A DNA stretch of 42,662 nucleotides from an uncultured Desulfobacterales bacterium (GCA_947259865.1 CAMYNZ010000004.1:29377-72038), one strand, 5' to 3'; shown: positions 25,370-35,048, numbered from the stretch's first letter. Numbers and translations are program-made. Notes: generated by a model not told the origin, from the sequence alone.

Positions 25370-26194
25370 ATGGGTCTGATAACCGTGGATTCTGAAAAAT
25401 GCCAGCGGGATGGTATCTGCATCGCAGAATGTCCGGCACAAATAATCGAGTTCAAAAACAATGGCGCTTTTCCGACCCTCATCGACGGCGGCGCTGCATT
25501 ATGTATTCGCTGCGGCCATTGTGTGGCCGTATGCCCGCACGCTGCCATGAATCACGCTATCATGACATCCGAAGATTGTCCCCCGGTTCGTGAAGAGTGG
25601 TTGATGGGCCCGGAGCAGGTTGTCCATTTTCTGCGGGCCAGAAGATCTATTCGGACATACAAGAAAAAAGATGTGCCGCAGAATGATTTGACGAAATTGA
25701 TCGACATCGCCAGGTTTGCGCCTTCGGGACACAACCGCCAACCAGTAAACTGGCGCGTGATCCACAATAGCAGTGAGGTTCAGCGATTGGCTGGTTTTGT
25801 CATCGATTGGATGCGACATTTGATCAGCGAAAAATCCCCGCTGGCGGCTGCCATGCATATGGATCATGTTGTTGCCGCCTGGGAGGCAGGCAACGATCGT
25901 ATCTGCAGGGGGGCACCCCATATTATCTTAACCCATGCCCCCAAAGACGAACGAACCGCCCCGGCGGCCTGCACAATTGCATTGACCTATGTGGAACTGG
26001 CGGCTTTGGCCTTTGGTCTGGGGGCCTGCTGGGCCGGTTATTTCAACGCAGCAGCCAACTTCTGGCCGCCCATGGCGGAGGCCCTGGAACTTCCGGCCCA
26101 GCACACCAGCTTTGGTGCCATGATGGTGGGCTATCCAAAATTCAAATATCAGCGGCTGCCGCTCAGAAATGAACCTAAAATTAGCTGGCGCTAG
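25370..26194 (+). CDS. Ferredoxin-nitroreductase fusion protein
   Basis: The 274-residue protein has an N-terminal two-[4Fe-4S] ferredoxin domain (CQRDGICIAECP about 12-23, CIRCGHCVAVCP about 46-57) and a nitroreductase domain (about 85-274) with RRSIRTYKKKDVP, ARFAPSGHNRQPVNW and LAFGLGACWAGYF. Ferredoxin-nitroreductases feed electrons from low-potential carriers to FMN and reduce unknown substrates; they are common in anaerobes. The start at 25370 (MGLITVDSEKCQ) follows a good RBS (AAAGGAAA); the ATG at 25355 is less likely. It is divergent from the Mo-hydroxylase across 300 bp and convergent, 2 bp apart, with the next gene. Confidence 0.93.
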   Translation: MGLITVDSEKCQRDGICIAECPAQIIEFKNNGAFPTLIDGGAALCIRCGHCVAVCPHAAMNHAIMTSEDCPPVREEWLMGPEQVVHFLRARRSIRTYKKKDVPQNDLTKLIDIARFAPSGHNRQPVNWRVIHNSSEVQRLAGFVIDWMRHLISEKSPLAAAMHMDHVVAAWEAGNDRICRGAPHIILTHAPKDERTAPAACTIALTYVELAALAFGLGACWAGYFNAAANFWPPMAEALELPAQHTSFGAMMVGYPKFKYQRLPLRNEPKISWR

Positions 26195-26196
26195 TG

Positions 26197-26424
26197 TCAG
26201 GCTTTATGGTTTTTCTCCGCAATCAAAGCATTTAAGGCCAATATGTGTTCGTTGCGCTGGGCATCAAGCACCGCCACGGCCTTTTGCGGAACGCCCCGTC
26301 CGAGCAAGTCGTCAATTTTGTCGGTAAGCCGGGTGATTTCTTTTTTTAAAAACAGCACTTTTTCCTCGGTTGGGTTGGTTACAACCTCACCACAAAACGG
26401 GCACGCTTTACCATCTTCAGCCAT
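26197..26424 (-). CDS. Small zinc-ribbon-like protein, 75 aa
   Basis: Begins MAEDGKACPFCGEVV, a single CPFCG knuckle, followed by a helical charged tail (FLKKEITRLTDKIDDLLGRG, then LDAQRNEHILALNALIAEK). Only one CXXC is present, so zinc would need dimerisation, or the pair may be redox-active. A good RBS (AGGAG) precedes the ATG. Family not recognised. Its stop lies 2 bp from that of the convergent nitroreductase. Confidence 0.7.
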   Translation of the reverse strand: MAEDGKACPFCGEVVTNPTEEKVLFLKKEITRLTDKIDDLLGRGVPQKAVAVLDAQRNEHILALNALIAEKNHKA

Positions 26425-26486
26425 TTATGCCTGGCTCCTAGCTACTATTTCTGTATAATTATTGAGATTTTCCGGACAGTCGTCAC

Positions 26487-27050
26487 CTAGCCGAGCGTCA
26501 GTGGCTGCATGAATTTGATGAAATTCAGTTCCTTCTGATACTTTCTCATATCAATATTTTTCCCATTGGCATTAACAGCGAACTCATCGAACACGCCATT
26601 GCTGTTGATGGTGAAATAGTATTCCAATTTTTCAACCCGGCCGCCTTTTAATATGATCTTACAGGTAACCTTCCCGGAGCCTGCTTTGGGGTTGAAATTT
26701 CTCGGAAAATTCAAATGATACGATATGTTTCCATTGATATAGTATTGGGTGTCGGTATCCTTGTATTCGGCAAAGATACATTCACCGGATATGAAAACCT
26801 TTCTATCCTTTACCATCACACTCATGTTGTGAAGCAGAGACCGGTCACCGTTAATAAAAGCAAGGTCCCAGGCGTTGGCATACTCCTCATGCAGTTCTAT
26901 ATTTTCCTTTACCATGGATGCTTGAAAACTCCTCATGGATGCTTCCAGTGCGGTTAGTACGTCAGCTTCCGAGGGCCCCAAAATGGCACAACCATAAATA
27001 GCTAATATTAATGTAAATGTTTGGATAACGACCACGGTGGCAATTTTCAT
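26487..27050 (-). CDS. Probable lipoprotein, 187 aa
   Basis: The N-terminus MKIATVVVIQTFTLILAIYGC is a lipoprotein signal with the lipobox Cys at residue 21; residue 2 after Cys (Ala, Ile) does not signal inner-membrane retention. The remainder is predicted soluble: a helix (residues 30-60) followed by strands (MVKDRKVFISGECIFAEY, YYINGNISYHLNF, KVTCKIILKGGRVEKLEYYF). I recognise no family. RBS AAAAGGAT fits the ATG. Surface-exposed or periplasmic, function unknown; there is no obvious partner among the neighbours. Confidence 0.8.
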   Translation of the reverse strand: MKIATVVVIQTFTLILAIYGCAILGPSEADVLTALEASMRSFQASMVKENIELHEEYANAWDLAFINGDRSLLHNMSVMVKDRKVFISGECIFAEYKDTDTQYYINGNISYHLNFPRNFNPKAGSGKVTCKIILKGGRVEKLEYYFTINSNGVFDEFAVNANGKNIDMRKYQKELNFIKFMQPLTLG

Positions 27051-27333
27051 TAAATATCCTTTTCTAACCTTGAGGGGTCGGCGAATGTCGGTACAACCCT
27101 ATTATTTTCTCATATTGCGATTGATTATGAAAGGGTAAAGTTGGGCGCGGTGGGGTTCGGATGCAGATTTACCGATCTAACGGTAATTAATGGGAGGTCA
27201 CTACCCATCTCGGTTAACTTTCGAAGCGCTCCGGAAAGTATTGGCGCCACGGTTATTTTCAATTCGGCACGGTATGCTTCTCAGGATAGATTTTGACACT
27301 CTCACAATTCATCCTTAACCTTCTATATTTAAC

Positions 27334-28323
27334 ATGTTTCTAATAAACAACCACAAAATCAATGACCCGCGAATCAACCTGGCTCTGGAAGAATATTGCC
27401 TGCGAAACCTGGATCTTAAAAACGATTATCTGCTTTTTTACGTCAATGAACCTTCAGTAATCATCGGACGGCATCAAAATGTGCTGGAGGAAATCAATCA
27501 CCGGTTTGTACAGGAAAAAAAGATCCGGGTGGTGCGAAGAATATCGGGGGGCGGGGCCGTTTATCACGATTTGGGCAATCTCAATTACAGTTTTATCCGG
27601 CGATACGAACGTAACAGCCTGGTGAATATCAAACAGATTATCGGCCCTGTGGTTACGGCATTAAATCGCCTGGGGGTTCCCGCGATGGTCAATGATAGAA
27701 ATGACATGACTGCTCACGGTAAAAAAATATCGGGCAGCGCTCAGTTTTCCGATACAAAGGGAATCATCATTCACGGCACGCTGCTTTTTGATTCCGCACT
27801 CGAGACCGAGGAAAAAGCGCTGGGCGTCAATCAAACATTTATCGAATCAAAAGCGCTCAAATCGATCCGAAGCGATGTTGTCAATATCAGCCACTATCTG
27901 GAAACCCCCATGGATATGGCGGGATTTAGAACTCATTTGCGCAACACCCTGGATGAAATCTACGCTGGTTTAAACGAGTTTACATTGGCCGACAGGGACT
28001 GGGACAGCGTCTATGCACTTTCTGAAAAAAAATATAACTCCTGGGAATGGAATTATGGCAGATCACCCGATTTCACCGTACGGAAAACAAATTGTTTCGG
28101 GGGTGGCTGTATAGAAGTGTGTATCGATATAAAAAAAGGTTACATAGACAAAATAACATACAATGCCGATACTGCGGCACGGATTACACCGGACGAATTA
28201 GTTGTCGGATTGAAAGGGCAAAGATACGACCGGGCGTCAATAGCAGGTGCTCTGGAAGGTCTTGATCTAAAGGATTATTTCGGCCCGATTACACTTGAGT
28301 GTTTTATTAATTCTATCTTATAA
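27334..28323 (+). CDS. lplA: Lipoate-protein ligase A
   Basis: LplA attaches free lipoate to the lysine of E2 or GcvH proteins through lipoyl-AMP. The 329-residue product has the family motifs NEPSVIIGRHQN, RRISGGGAVYHDLGNLNYSF, GKKISGSAQF and HGTLLFD, plus the C-terminal accessory domain (about 240-329, SWEWNYGRSPDF). Length fits bacterial LplA. The start at the ATG at 27334 (MFLINNHKINDPRINLALEEY) is where the family begins, although no strong RBS precedes it. No lipoylated enzyme gene is adjacent. Confidence 0.94.
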   Translation: MFLINNHKINDPRINLALEEYCLRNLDLKNDYLLFYVNEPSVIIGRHQNVLEEINHRFVQEKKIRVVRRISGGGAVYHDLGNLNYSFIRRYERNSLVNIKQIIGPVVTALNRLGVPAMVNDRNDMTAHGKKISGSAQFSDTKGIIIHGTLLFDSALETEEKALGVNQTFIESKALKSIRSDVVNISHYLETPMDMAGFRTHLRNTLDEIYAGLNEFTLADRDWDSVYALSEKKYNSWEWNYGRSPDFTVRKTNCFGGGCIEVCIDIKKGYIDKITYNADTAARITPDELVVGLKGQRYDRASIAGALEGLDLKDYFGPITLECFINSIL

Positions 28324-28452
28324 GTTAGCGGACACCCGCAATTCATCTTCGAAAGCACGTTCAATCCTGATATTTTCATGAACCAGATAAGCAAAGAGTG
28401 ACAGGGCTGCCCTCGCTAAATGGCGGTTCCTGGAAAATCTGGTGCTGCCCGG

Positions 28453-28842
28453 TTAATAGCCGTGCTCACCGGTGGTAATTTTTACGAGAGAACCGTTTTC
28501 AAATGTGAGGTAGCGAATGAATTTCAAGGCGCCCAGGTTGTAGGTCCACCGTTCGATCAATACGTGTTGCTTAACAAGAAAGTATTCTCTGTAATGCTGA
28601 TTTTCTGAATCCATGTATTTGGGTGTGTGAAAATCTCTGAAGATGCGTTCTTCCTCCCAAATATCTACATAGGTCGGGTCCCCGCATTCGGACAAGACCC
28701 TGAACTTGGGATCCCCAACGGATATCAAGCGGGTACCGCACCTGAAAGCATGGGCTGGAAGGGTATTGAAGAAAATTAAAAAAACCAATCCTAAGATTAT
28801 AACGGTCGGATTGATAAACTTGATTTTTTGAATTTTTCTCAT
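28453..28842 (-). CDS. Exported DUF2845-like protein
   Basis: A 129-residue secreted protein: basic start MRKIQKIKF, a hydrophobic segment, and a probable cleavage after THE-like AHA (LPAHAFRCGTRLISVGD). The mature part FRCGTRLISVGDPKFRVLSECGDPTY and the later tail with LTFENGSLVKITTGEHGY match the DUF2845 periplasmic domain. Two cysteines (CG...CG) may form a disulfide. I start at 28842; the ATG at 28860 is an alternative. Convergent with lplA, 130 bp apart. Function unknown. Confidence 0.82.
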   Translation of the reverse strand: MRKIQKIKFINPTVIILGLVFLIFFNTLPAHAFRCGTRLISVGDPKFRVLSECGDPTYVDIWEEERIFRDFHTPKYMDSENQHYREYFLVKQHVLIERWTYNLGALKFIRYLTFENGSLVKITTGEHGY

Positions 28843-28897
28843 AGGCTGTCTCTCGTGCATTCAGACCCCGCAGTCGGCCCGGACAGGCATAGTCTGA

Positions 28898-28930
28898 ATT
28901 TTTGTCGCCGAAAAATTGCCCCGAACCCGG
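28898..28930. repeat. TTGCCCCGA repeat end
   Basis: TTTTTGTCGCCGAAAAATTG followed by CCCCGAACCC. This resembles the inverted form of the MITE terminus at 3395 and other GGGGTCGGGGCAA segments in this window. It is single-ended. Confidence 0.4.
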
Positions 28931-29118
28931 AGATTTGAATTCGGCAGTCGGTGAATTATTAGGAAAGGTTACTGTACGGATAATCAGTAAGTGGTCCGTA
29001 TCGTATCGACGATTGGGTGGAACTACACGCCGACCTTTCACCTAATGTAATGTCAAAATCATAAATTGCAAAAGATTTATCGTTTAACACAGATCCGAGA
29101 ACAACCCCACTTCAGCCC

Positions 29119-29262
29119 TTATATGTGGACGCACTCTGACACGCATCGGTTAAATTCTTTGATGCAGATTGAAGGGTCCTCCCGGTTGACAATACATTTT
29201 TTTATAATCGAATCACATTTAGCAGGGCATTCGAATTCTTTCTCTTGGGGTGTTACTTCCAT
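29119..29262 (-). CDS. Cys-rich miniprotein with twin CX3C
   Basis: A 47-residue product starts at the ATG at 29262 after an excellent RBS (GGAGGACC). It has six cysteines arranged CX3C-X6-C-X9-C-X6-CX3C; the outer CX3C pairs (CPAKC and CVSEC) flank a helical linker. The pattern resembles twin CX3C helical hairpins held by disulfides or metal. There is no signal peptide, so an oxidised state would require export by other means; metal binding in the cytoplasm is equally possible. The frame continues upstream to 29385 but without an RBS. Function unknown. Confidence 0.75.
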   Translation of the reverse strand: MEVTPQEKEFECPAKCDSIIKKCIVNREDPSICIKEFNRCVSECVHI

Positions 29263-29740
29263 TAATTGGTCCTCCGTCTGATGCGGATGGCAGCCTGAAA
29301 TCGGTTTGCCGAATATATTTGATTGATATTGCAACAAAATATTTAGTACATTCGATGAAAAACGCCATAATAGATACACGGGCACGGGGCAAAATGAGAT
29401 GGTGATAATCGAAAAGGGGATAATTACACTCAGACGCGCAGATCTGTAATCCGGTAGTTTATAATGAGCACGGGAATGATATTTGGTTACAAAATTAAGC
29501 CTAGCAAAATTGGTAATTTAAAATTCGCTTTGCGCATTTGTGATTTTACAAATATCTAACTGTGCATATTATAAAAGAAATCATTGGTGTCCAAAATACA
29601 TCCAGCATGGCAAGCCTGGCGGCTCCTAAAATTCGCACCTGGAAAAAGTTTTTGGACAGAAAAATATTATTTAAGAGCCGCCGCAGGCAAAAAATATTTT
29701 TAGGCGGACAGGAAGACCACCGCAGCAGAAGGATACGATC
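29263..29740. other. AT-rich intergenic region with a large inverted repeat
   Basis: About 480 bp without a credible gene. It separates the Cys-rich miniprotein (-) and the M16 peptidase (+) and should contain both promoters. Close to the peptidase is an imperfect inverted repeat: GCCTGGCGGCTC (29614-29625) and GAGCCGCCGCAGGC (29675-29688), enclosing AT-rich sequence. The open frame at 29562-29813 overlaps the peptidase start and lacks an RBS. Confidence 0.55.
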
Positions 29741-32700
29741 ATGGGTATTACGAAAAAATTACTATTGGCCTGTTTGCTGTTGGCGTTTGTTGCAAACTCC
29801 GGCCAGGCCCTGAATTCGATTACGGACGTTAAAATTAATGTTAAGGAATTTCAGCTTGATAATGGCATGTTGTTTTTAGTTGTAGAGCGTCCGAGCACCC
29901 CCCAGGTTGCCGCCCGGCTGGCAATCCGGGCAGGGTCGGCGCTGGAAGAAACAGGCAAAACCGGTATCGCCCATTTGCTGGAACATATGATGTTCAAAGG
30001 GACAAAAAATTTTGGCACCCGCAACGTTGAGAGGGATCGCGAGCTGCAAGAACGTATCGAAGCTGCCTACCAGGCGGTCCTGACGGAACAGCACAAACGT
30101 CGGCCCAACAGAGAATTTATCACCAAAAAACTCGCCGAAATGGACCAGCTGCGGACCGAAGTCCTAAAAATATATGTCTCCCAAGCTTTTTCATCGCAGT
30201 TGAGTCGAAACGGTGCGGTGGGCGTTAACGCTTTTACAACCAAGGATCAGACCCAATACATTATGTCGGTGCCTTCGGACATGATGGAACAATGGTTTTC
30301 CATCAACAGCGAGCAGCTGTTCGAGCCGTCCTGGCGTGAGTTTTACGTTGAAAAAGAGGTTGTGCAGCGTGAGTGGGCCTTTCGATATGTTAATAACCCG
30401 GCCGGCGCAGCCTCGCTGGACCTTCAAACAACCGCTTACACCGCCCACCCGTATCGTAATCCCATAATCGGCTGGAAATCCGACATGGCGCTGTACAACA
30501 CGAGGGATGCCATTGCATTTCATCAAAAATACTACAATCCGGCAAATGCCGTCTGCGTATTGGTGGGAGACATTACGGTAGAAGATGCCAGAAGATTGGC
30601 TGAAACATATTTTTCCCGGTATCCAGCGGGGACACGCAGTCCCGAAAGTGTAACGGCAGAGCCCGGGCAGCAGGGCCCCCGGAAAAGTGTGCGTTATTTA
30701 AAAGGGGCTCGCACGCCTCTGGTCAGAATCGGCTTCCACGCTGACCGCATGGGATCCAGGGATTTCTATGCCCTGGATGCCATGACGATGGTGCTGGGCC
30801 ACGGTCGCAGCGCCCGCATGACTCAGAATATTGTCAACAAAGGGCTGGCCGTTGAGGCCTGGGCCTATAACCCTGACAACCGTTATGGCGGAATGATTAT
30901 CCTGGGGGCCTCACCCAATGAGCCGGAAGCCCCGGGATCCCAATCACTTGCCGGGGCTGAAAGACGCCGGACGTATTTAGAGGCCTGCAAACAGGCTGAA
31001 GAACTGCTGCTGGCCGAAGTTGAAAAGATGAAAACTGAATTGGTTTCAGCGGCTGAACTCAAAAGAATCAAAAAGCTTAACCAAAGAGATTTTCTGGAAC
31101 GAATGCGCAGCAATGAGAGTCTGGCCAGCACGCTGGCAACACTGGAAGTCCAGGTCGGCTGGCAATACCTGACAGATTATCTAAAAAAAATTGCGGAAAT
31201 CTCGCCAGATGACATCAGAGAAGCCGCCCGGAGATATATTCGCAAGACCAACCAAACCAGTGTATATATTATTCCGGGCGGTGATCCCGGCCGGCCGCCG
31301 GAAAATTATACTGAAGTCCGGTCCATTAGCGGTGCTGCTCCATCAAAAGCCGCCGGAACGCAAAATTTCGAGAACAATTCGATTTATCCCACACCTTCCG
31401 GCTGGAAACATCCCCTGTCATTTGAGCGTCATCCGGTAAAAATCACCTACCCCAAAGCCCAAATAAAAAAAATTGGGGTAACCACAGTGTTTTATTTGCC
31501 CGACCGTGAATTGCCCATGATCGACCTCACCGTCCTGGTCAAAACCGGTGAGACCGATCTCCCGGATATCAAAATCGGATTGAACGATTTAATTAACAGC
31601 AGCCTTATTCGGGGCGGCACCCTGAATTACTCTCCGGCCCAATTGGCACTGGCCCTGGACGAAAACGCCATAAATCTGTCCGTATCCGTGGGGGAGGAAG
31701 ATTCGGCGATTCATCTTTCGGTGATCAAAGATGAATGGGAAAAAGGGCTGGCCATACTGGAGGAAGTGCTCACGCGTCCCGCTTTCGATGCCACAGTACT
31801 GTCGGTAGCCAAATCGCAGGAAATTGTCGCGCTGCAGCGGCAATCTGACAGTGCCCAAACCGCTGCCATGCGAGAAGGGATGATCTGGCATTTCAAAGCA
31901 CATCCCTACGGTCGCGATCCGCTTTTGGGCCTTGAGACCATTCCAAAAATCACCAGCCAAGACCTGAGGCGTTTCCTCAAGGATTATTTTAGACCCTCAA
32001 ATATGGTGGTGGCCGTCGCCGGTGATATCACTGAACAAAAAGCGCTGGCGGGTCTTAAAAAACTGTTTGCGGCGCTTCCCAAAGGTAAAGCGCCGGAGCG
32101 GAATCTCACCGATCCCAAGAGGACGCCGCCGATATTAACCCTGATTCACAAACCCGGCCAGGTTCAATCCCAGGTCATTTTACTGCTGCCCGGCGTCAAG
32201 CGCACACATTCCGACTACTGGAAAGTCAACCTGCTGATGAATATTTTTGGCGGCAATGATTCCTTGATGTACAAACGTCTGAGAGATGATCTGGGGTTGG
32301 TTTACTCCGCCGGGTTCTTTCAAACTTATAAATGGCATGCCGGTATCTTAGCGGGCTACATTGGCTGCAAGGGCGATCTAACCCGCACAGCAATCACAGA
32401 AACCCTGAATATCATGAAATCGCTGCGAGAAGAAATCCCGCTGCAAGACCTTGAACTTAAACGGCTTGACGCCTTGAACAGTTTTGTCTTCAATGTGGAC
32501 ACGCCAACGGAGTTGGTGGAAGTCTACAGTCGCTATCACATGCGCGGTGAACCACTGGATACACTGGAACGGATTCAAGACGCCTATATCGGGGCTTCAA
32601 AAGAAGATCTGCTCAGACTGGCTGACCGACTTCTTGATCCGGCAAAGATACAGATCTTTGTCGTCGCTGATAAGAATATAACCGTCAGAGGGAAACAGGG

Positions 32701-32782
32701 GGATCAAATAACACTGGAAACGGATTTATCGCAATTGGCACAGCAACTCGGTCTGCCTTTTAAAGGAGTCAAGTTGCGCTGA
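29741..32782 (+). CDS. Two-module M16 zinc metalloprotease
   Basis: The 1013-residue protein has an N-terminal signal peptide (KKLLLACLLLAFVANSGQAL) and the inverted zinc motif H78-LLE-H82 in IAHLLEHMMFKGTKNFGT, which with a downstream Glu (EKEVVQREW) forms the M16 active site. A second M16 domain, starting about residue 575, is degenerate and lacks HXXEH, as usual for bacterial pitrilysin-like enzymes with an active and an inactive half. Insertions such as AERRRTYLEACKQAEELLLA lie in the linker region. It is periplasmic by its signal peptide and probably degrades peptides or processes proteins. RBS AAGGAT precedes the ATG. It converges with sppA 8 bp downstream. Confidence 0.93.
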   Translation: MGITKKLLLACLLLAFVANSGQALNSITDVKINVKEFQLDNGMLFLVVERPSTPQVAARLAIRAGSALEETGKTGIAHLLEHMMFKGTKNFGTRNVERDRELQERIEAAYQAVLTEQHKRRPNREFITKKLAEMDQLRTEVLKIYVSQAFSSQLSRNGAVGVNAFTTKDQTQYIMSVPSDMMEQWFSINSEQLFEPSWREFYVEKEVVQREWAFRYVNNPAGAASLDLQTTAYTAHPYRNPIIGWKSDMALYNTRDAIAFHQKYYNPANAVCVLVGDITVEDARRLAETYFSRYPAGTRSPESVTAEPGQQGPRKSVRYLKGARTPLVRIGFHADRMGSRDFYALDAMTMVLGHGRSARMTQNIVNKGLAVEAWAYNPDNRYGGMIILGASPNEPEAPGSQSLAGAERRRTYLEACKQAEELLLAEVEKMKTELVSAAELKRIKKLNQRDFLERMRSNESLASTLATLEVQVGWQYLTDYLKKIAEISPDDIREAARRYIRKTNQTSVYIIPGGDPGRPPENYTEVRSISGAAPSKAAGTQNFENNSIYPTPSGWKHPLSFERHPVKITYPKAQIKKIGVTTVFYLPDRELPMIDLTVLVKTGETDLPDIKIGLNDLINSSLIRGGTLNYSPAQLALALDENAINLSVSVGEEDSAIHLSVIKDEWEKGLAILEEVLTRPAFDATVLSVAKSQEIVALQRQSDSAQTAAMREGMIWHFKAHPYGRDPLLGLETIPKITSQDLRRFLKDYFRPSNMVVAVAGDITEQKALAGLKKLFAALPKGKAPERNLTDPKRTPPILTLIHKPGQVQSQVILLLPGVKRTHSDYWKVNLLMNIFGGNDSLMYKRLRDDLGLVYSAGFFQTYKWHAGILAGYIGCKGDLTRTAITETLNIMKSLREEIPLQDLELKRLDALNSFVFNVDTPTELVEVYSRYHMRGEPLDTLERIQDAYIGASKEDLLRLADRLLDPAKIQIFVVADKNITVRGKQGDQITLETDLSQLAQQLGLPFKGVKLR

Positions 32783-32790
32783 TGCCCTGA

Positions 32791-34632
32791 TTATTGAACC
32801 TCACAGGTCAAGCAGTATGCATACACTCCCTGGGGATCGTTTAACTGCAGCATTTGATCCCATTCAGCACCTACAGACTGATAGAACCAGACGGCCGGTG
32901 GCTTTATTTTAAAATCCGTGTAATGCGATAAATGTAAGATGAGTCGATTAAGCTTTTTTATGATACGCTCTCTGGCACTCAGGGGGCGCCTGAGGACCGT
33001 CACCTCAAAATCATCCAGATCAGCAAGCTTTGCGGCGGACTGGACCGCATCTTTCAGATTGCCGAGTTTGTCCACAAGGCCAAGTGTTAAGGCTTTTTTT
33101 CCGGACCAAACTCTGCCCTGGGCGGCTTTTTCAACATCCGGGAGTGACAATTTTCTGCCTTTGGCAACCCGCTCCAGAAATCGTTTATAACCCTGTTCAA
33201 TGGATTGCTGCAACACAGCGGCCAGGATCGGATTCAACGGGCGGCCCGGATCCAACGAACCGGATAACTGGGTGGTTCCGATACCATCCGTGTTGATGCC
33301 CAGATGGTTGAATGTCTTGTCGAAGGTCGCCAAAGCCCCGAAGATACCGATGGAGCCGGTGAGCGTTGTCGGCGATGCCCAGATTTCAGTGGCCGATGTT
33401 GCAATCCAGTAACCTCCTGACGCAGCCGCTGAGCCCATCGATACAACTACCGGTTTCCCGGAACGCCGGGTCAGCTCAACTTCATTACGGATTATTTCGG
33501 ATGCAAAGGCACTGCCACCACCGCTGTCAACCCGTAATACAACCGATTTTATCTGGGTGTTATGGCGCGCCTGCCGGATTAATGCAGCCAGCGAATCACC
33601 GCCAATCCTGCCGGCCGGCTGCTCGCCATCCAGGATGAGGCCTTTTGCAATGATAACGCCGATTTTTCCCTTGCGGGGGTCCGATGGCAGGAGTGCCGGG
33701 CGTATAATTTCCAGGTAATCGTTCAGGTGAATATGTTTATAGGTTTTTTTGTTTTTGTCCTCGCCGACAATTCCAATCAATTCATCCCGCACTTGATCCC
33801 GGGTTTTTAAAGCGTCAACAAAACCGAGTTCCAGCGCCAATTTGGCAATGTCTCCCTCCACTTTTGCCAAATGTTCTGCAACGCCGTTGATGTAGCCATC
33901 GATTCGATCGACATCCATCCCCCGCAGGGCGGCAATATCCGATTTATAGGCCTGCCATAAATCGTTTAACCATGACAAATTGGCCTCCCGGGCTTCCGCG
34001 GACATATCATCGCGTAGAAAAGGTTCCAGGGCTGATTTGTAGGTACCCACCCTGAACACATGGATCTGCACCATTAGCCTTTCCAGGGCAGTTTTAACAT
34101 ATTTGCGATAAAGACCGTATCCGCTTAGAAATACGTGACCCATCGGATGTAAATATATTTTTTCAGCATGGACAGCCAAATAATATTGGTTCTGATTGAA
34201 ATTGTCACCGACAGCTATGATCGTCTTGCCGCTCTGTTTGAAGCGATTCAGGGCCGCCCCCATCTCTTGAAGCTTACTGATACCGGCGCCGTGCATATTA
34301 TCCAGATCGAGCACCAAAGCCGCAATGTTGTCATCGTCTTTGGCATGATCGATGCCATCGACGATATCTTTCAATAGCGTTTCTTCGGCATATCGGTCGA
34401 ATAGCAGGTCCCGCGGCACATAACTGGATTTTTGTTCAACGATATTCCCGCTGGGTGATAAAATAAGTGCCGCACCTTTGGGAATTTTGGGTGCGGTATC
34501 AAAAAGAAGGAGGGTTAGCACAAGGATCATCACGAGGAGAAATAGGAGGTTTCCAATGAAATGACGTGTAAAAGTAACCGAATTCCAAAACGCCCTGATA
34601 AAGCGGCTTAGCTTGCCGGTGGTGTTGCTCAT
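32791..34632 (-). CDS. sppA: Signal peptide peptidase SppA, long form
   Basis: SppA cleaves remnant signal peptides in the membrane. This 613-residue protein is the 67K tandem-domain type: an N-terminal membrane anchor (about 24-45, LLFLLVMILVLTLLLFD), then two ClpP-like domains. The catalytic dyad is Lys199 in GTYKSALEPF and Ser401 in SMGSAAASGGYWIA, with spacing like E. coli (Lys209, Ser409). The second domain contains FASEIIRNEVELTRR, typical of SppA. The start at 34632 begins MSNTTGKLSRFIRAF. Another membrane proteolysis gene (M16) lies opposite, but they do not share a promoter. Confidence 0.94.
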   Translation of the reverse strand: MSNTTGKLSRFIRAFWNSVTFTRHFIGNLLFLLVMILVLTLLLFDTAPKIPKGAALILSPSGNIVEQKSSYVPRDLLFDRYAEETLLKDIVDGIDHAKDDDNIAALVLDLDNMHGAGISKLQEMGAALNRFKQSGKTIIAVGDNFNQNQYYLAVHAEKIYLHPMGHVFLSGYGLYRKYVKTALERLMVQIHVFRVGTYKSALEPFLRDDMSAEAREANLSWLNDLWQAYKSDIAALRGMDVDRIDGYINGVAEHLAKVEGDIAKLALELGFVDALKTRDQVRDELIGIVGEDKNKKTYKHIHLNDYLEIIRPALLPSDPRKGKIGVIIAKGLILDGEQPAGRIGGDSLAALIRQARHNTQIKSVVLRVDSGGGSAFASEIIRNEVELTRRSGKPVVVSMGSAAASGGYWIATSATEIWASPTTLTGSIGIFGALATFDKTFNHLGINTDGIGTTQLSGSLDPGRPLNPILAAVLQQSIEQGYKRFLERVAKGRKLSLPDVEKAAQGRVWSGKKALTLGLVDKLGNLKDAVQSAAKLADLDDFEVTVLRRPLSARERIIKKLNRLILHLSHYTDFKIKPPAVWFYQSVGAEWDQMLQLNDPQGVYAYCLTCEVQ

Positions 34633-34661
34633 AATTGCAGTCGCTTATTTTCGGGATGCAT

Positions 34662-35048
34662 TTAATATTCCCGGGTTAAAGGCGGTGTAATGTATAATTT
34701 ATCTCCTGACCGCCACGCAAGACACTGATTCGGATTAACCGGTCCAACATATTCTACACCGACACGGTAATAAAAAGCATCTTTTCCGGGTACGGGTTTA
34801 CACCATCTTACCTCTGCCAGCCACTCCCTGTCTTCTTCATGGCGTGTTGGTTCAACCGGCGAGGCTAATTTTTTAATTCTAATGCGGGCTCCGGAACCAA
34901 CCTCATGTTCGGTCTCAAAGCACATACCGGCCCTGCTGAAGTTAATCATTTCTGCCCGATGAACTTTTTCTTGATCGTCATGGGTACTCTCAATATCGCC
35001 AGGACGGTTGCTGGTTCGATCCATTCCTTTACCCCTGGGTTGGCTCAT
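34662..35048 (-). CDS. PilZ-like domain protein
   Basis: A 128-residue protein starting MSQPRGKGMDRTSNRPG at the ATG at 35048, preceded by AGAGGGG. The core has the PilZ-style segment MINFSRAGMCFETEHEVGSG (matching the [D/N]xSxxG motif), then strands with WLAEVRWCKP and FYYRVGVEYVG. The upstream RxxxR c-di-GMP ligand is not clearly present; arginines earlier in the short N-terminus might replace it. So c-di-GMP binding is plausible but unproved. It may be co-transcribed with sppA, starting 30 bp from it. Alternative TTG start at 35129. Confidence 0.8.
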   Translation of the reverse strand: MSQPRGKGMDRTSNRPGDIESTHDDQEKVHRAEMINFSRAGMCFETEHEVGSGARIRIKKLASPVEPTRHEEDREWLAEVRWCKPVPGKDAFYYRVGVEYVGPVNPNQCLAWRSGDKLYITPPLTREY

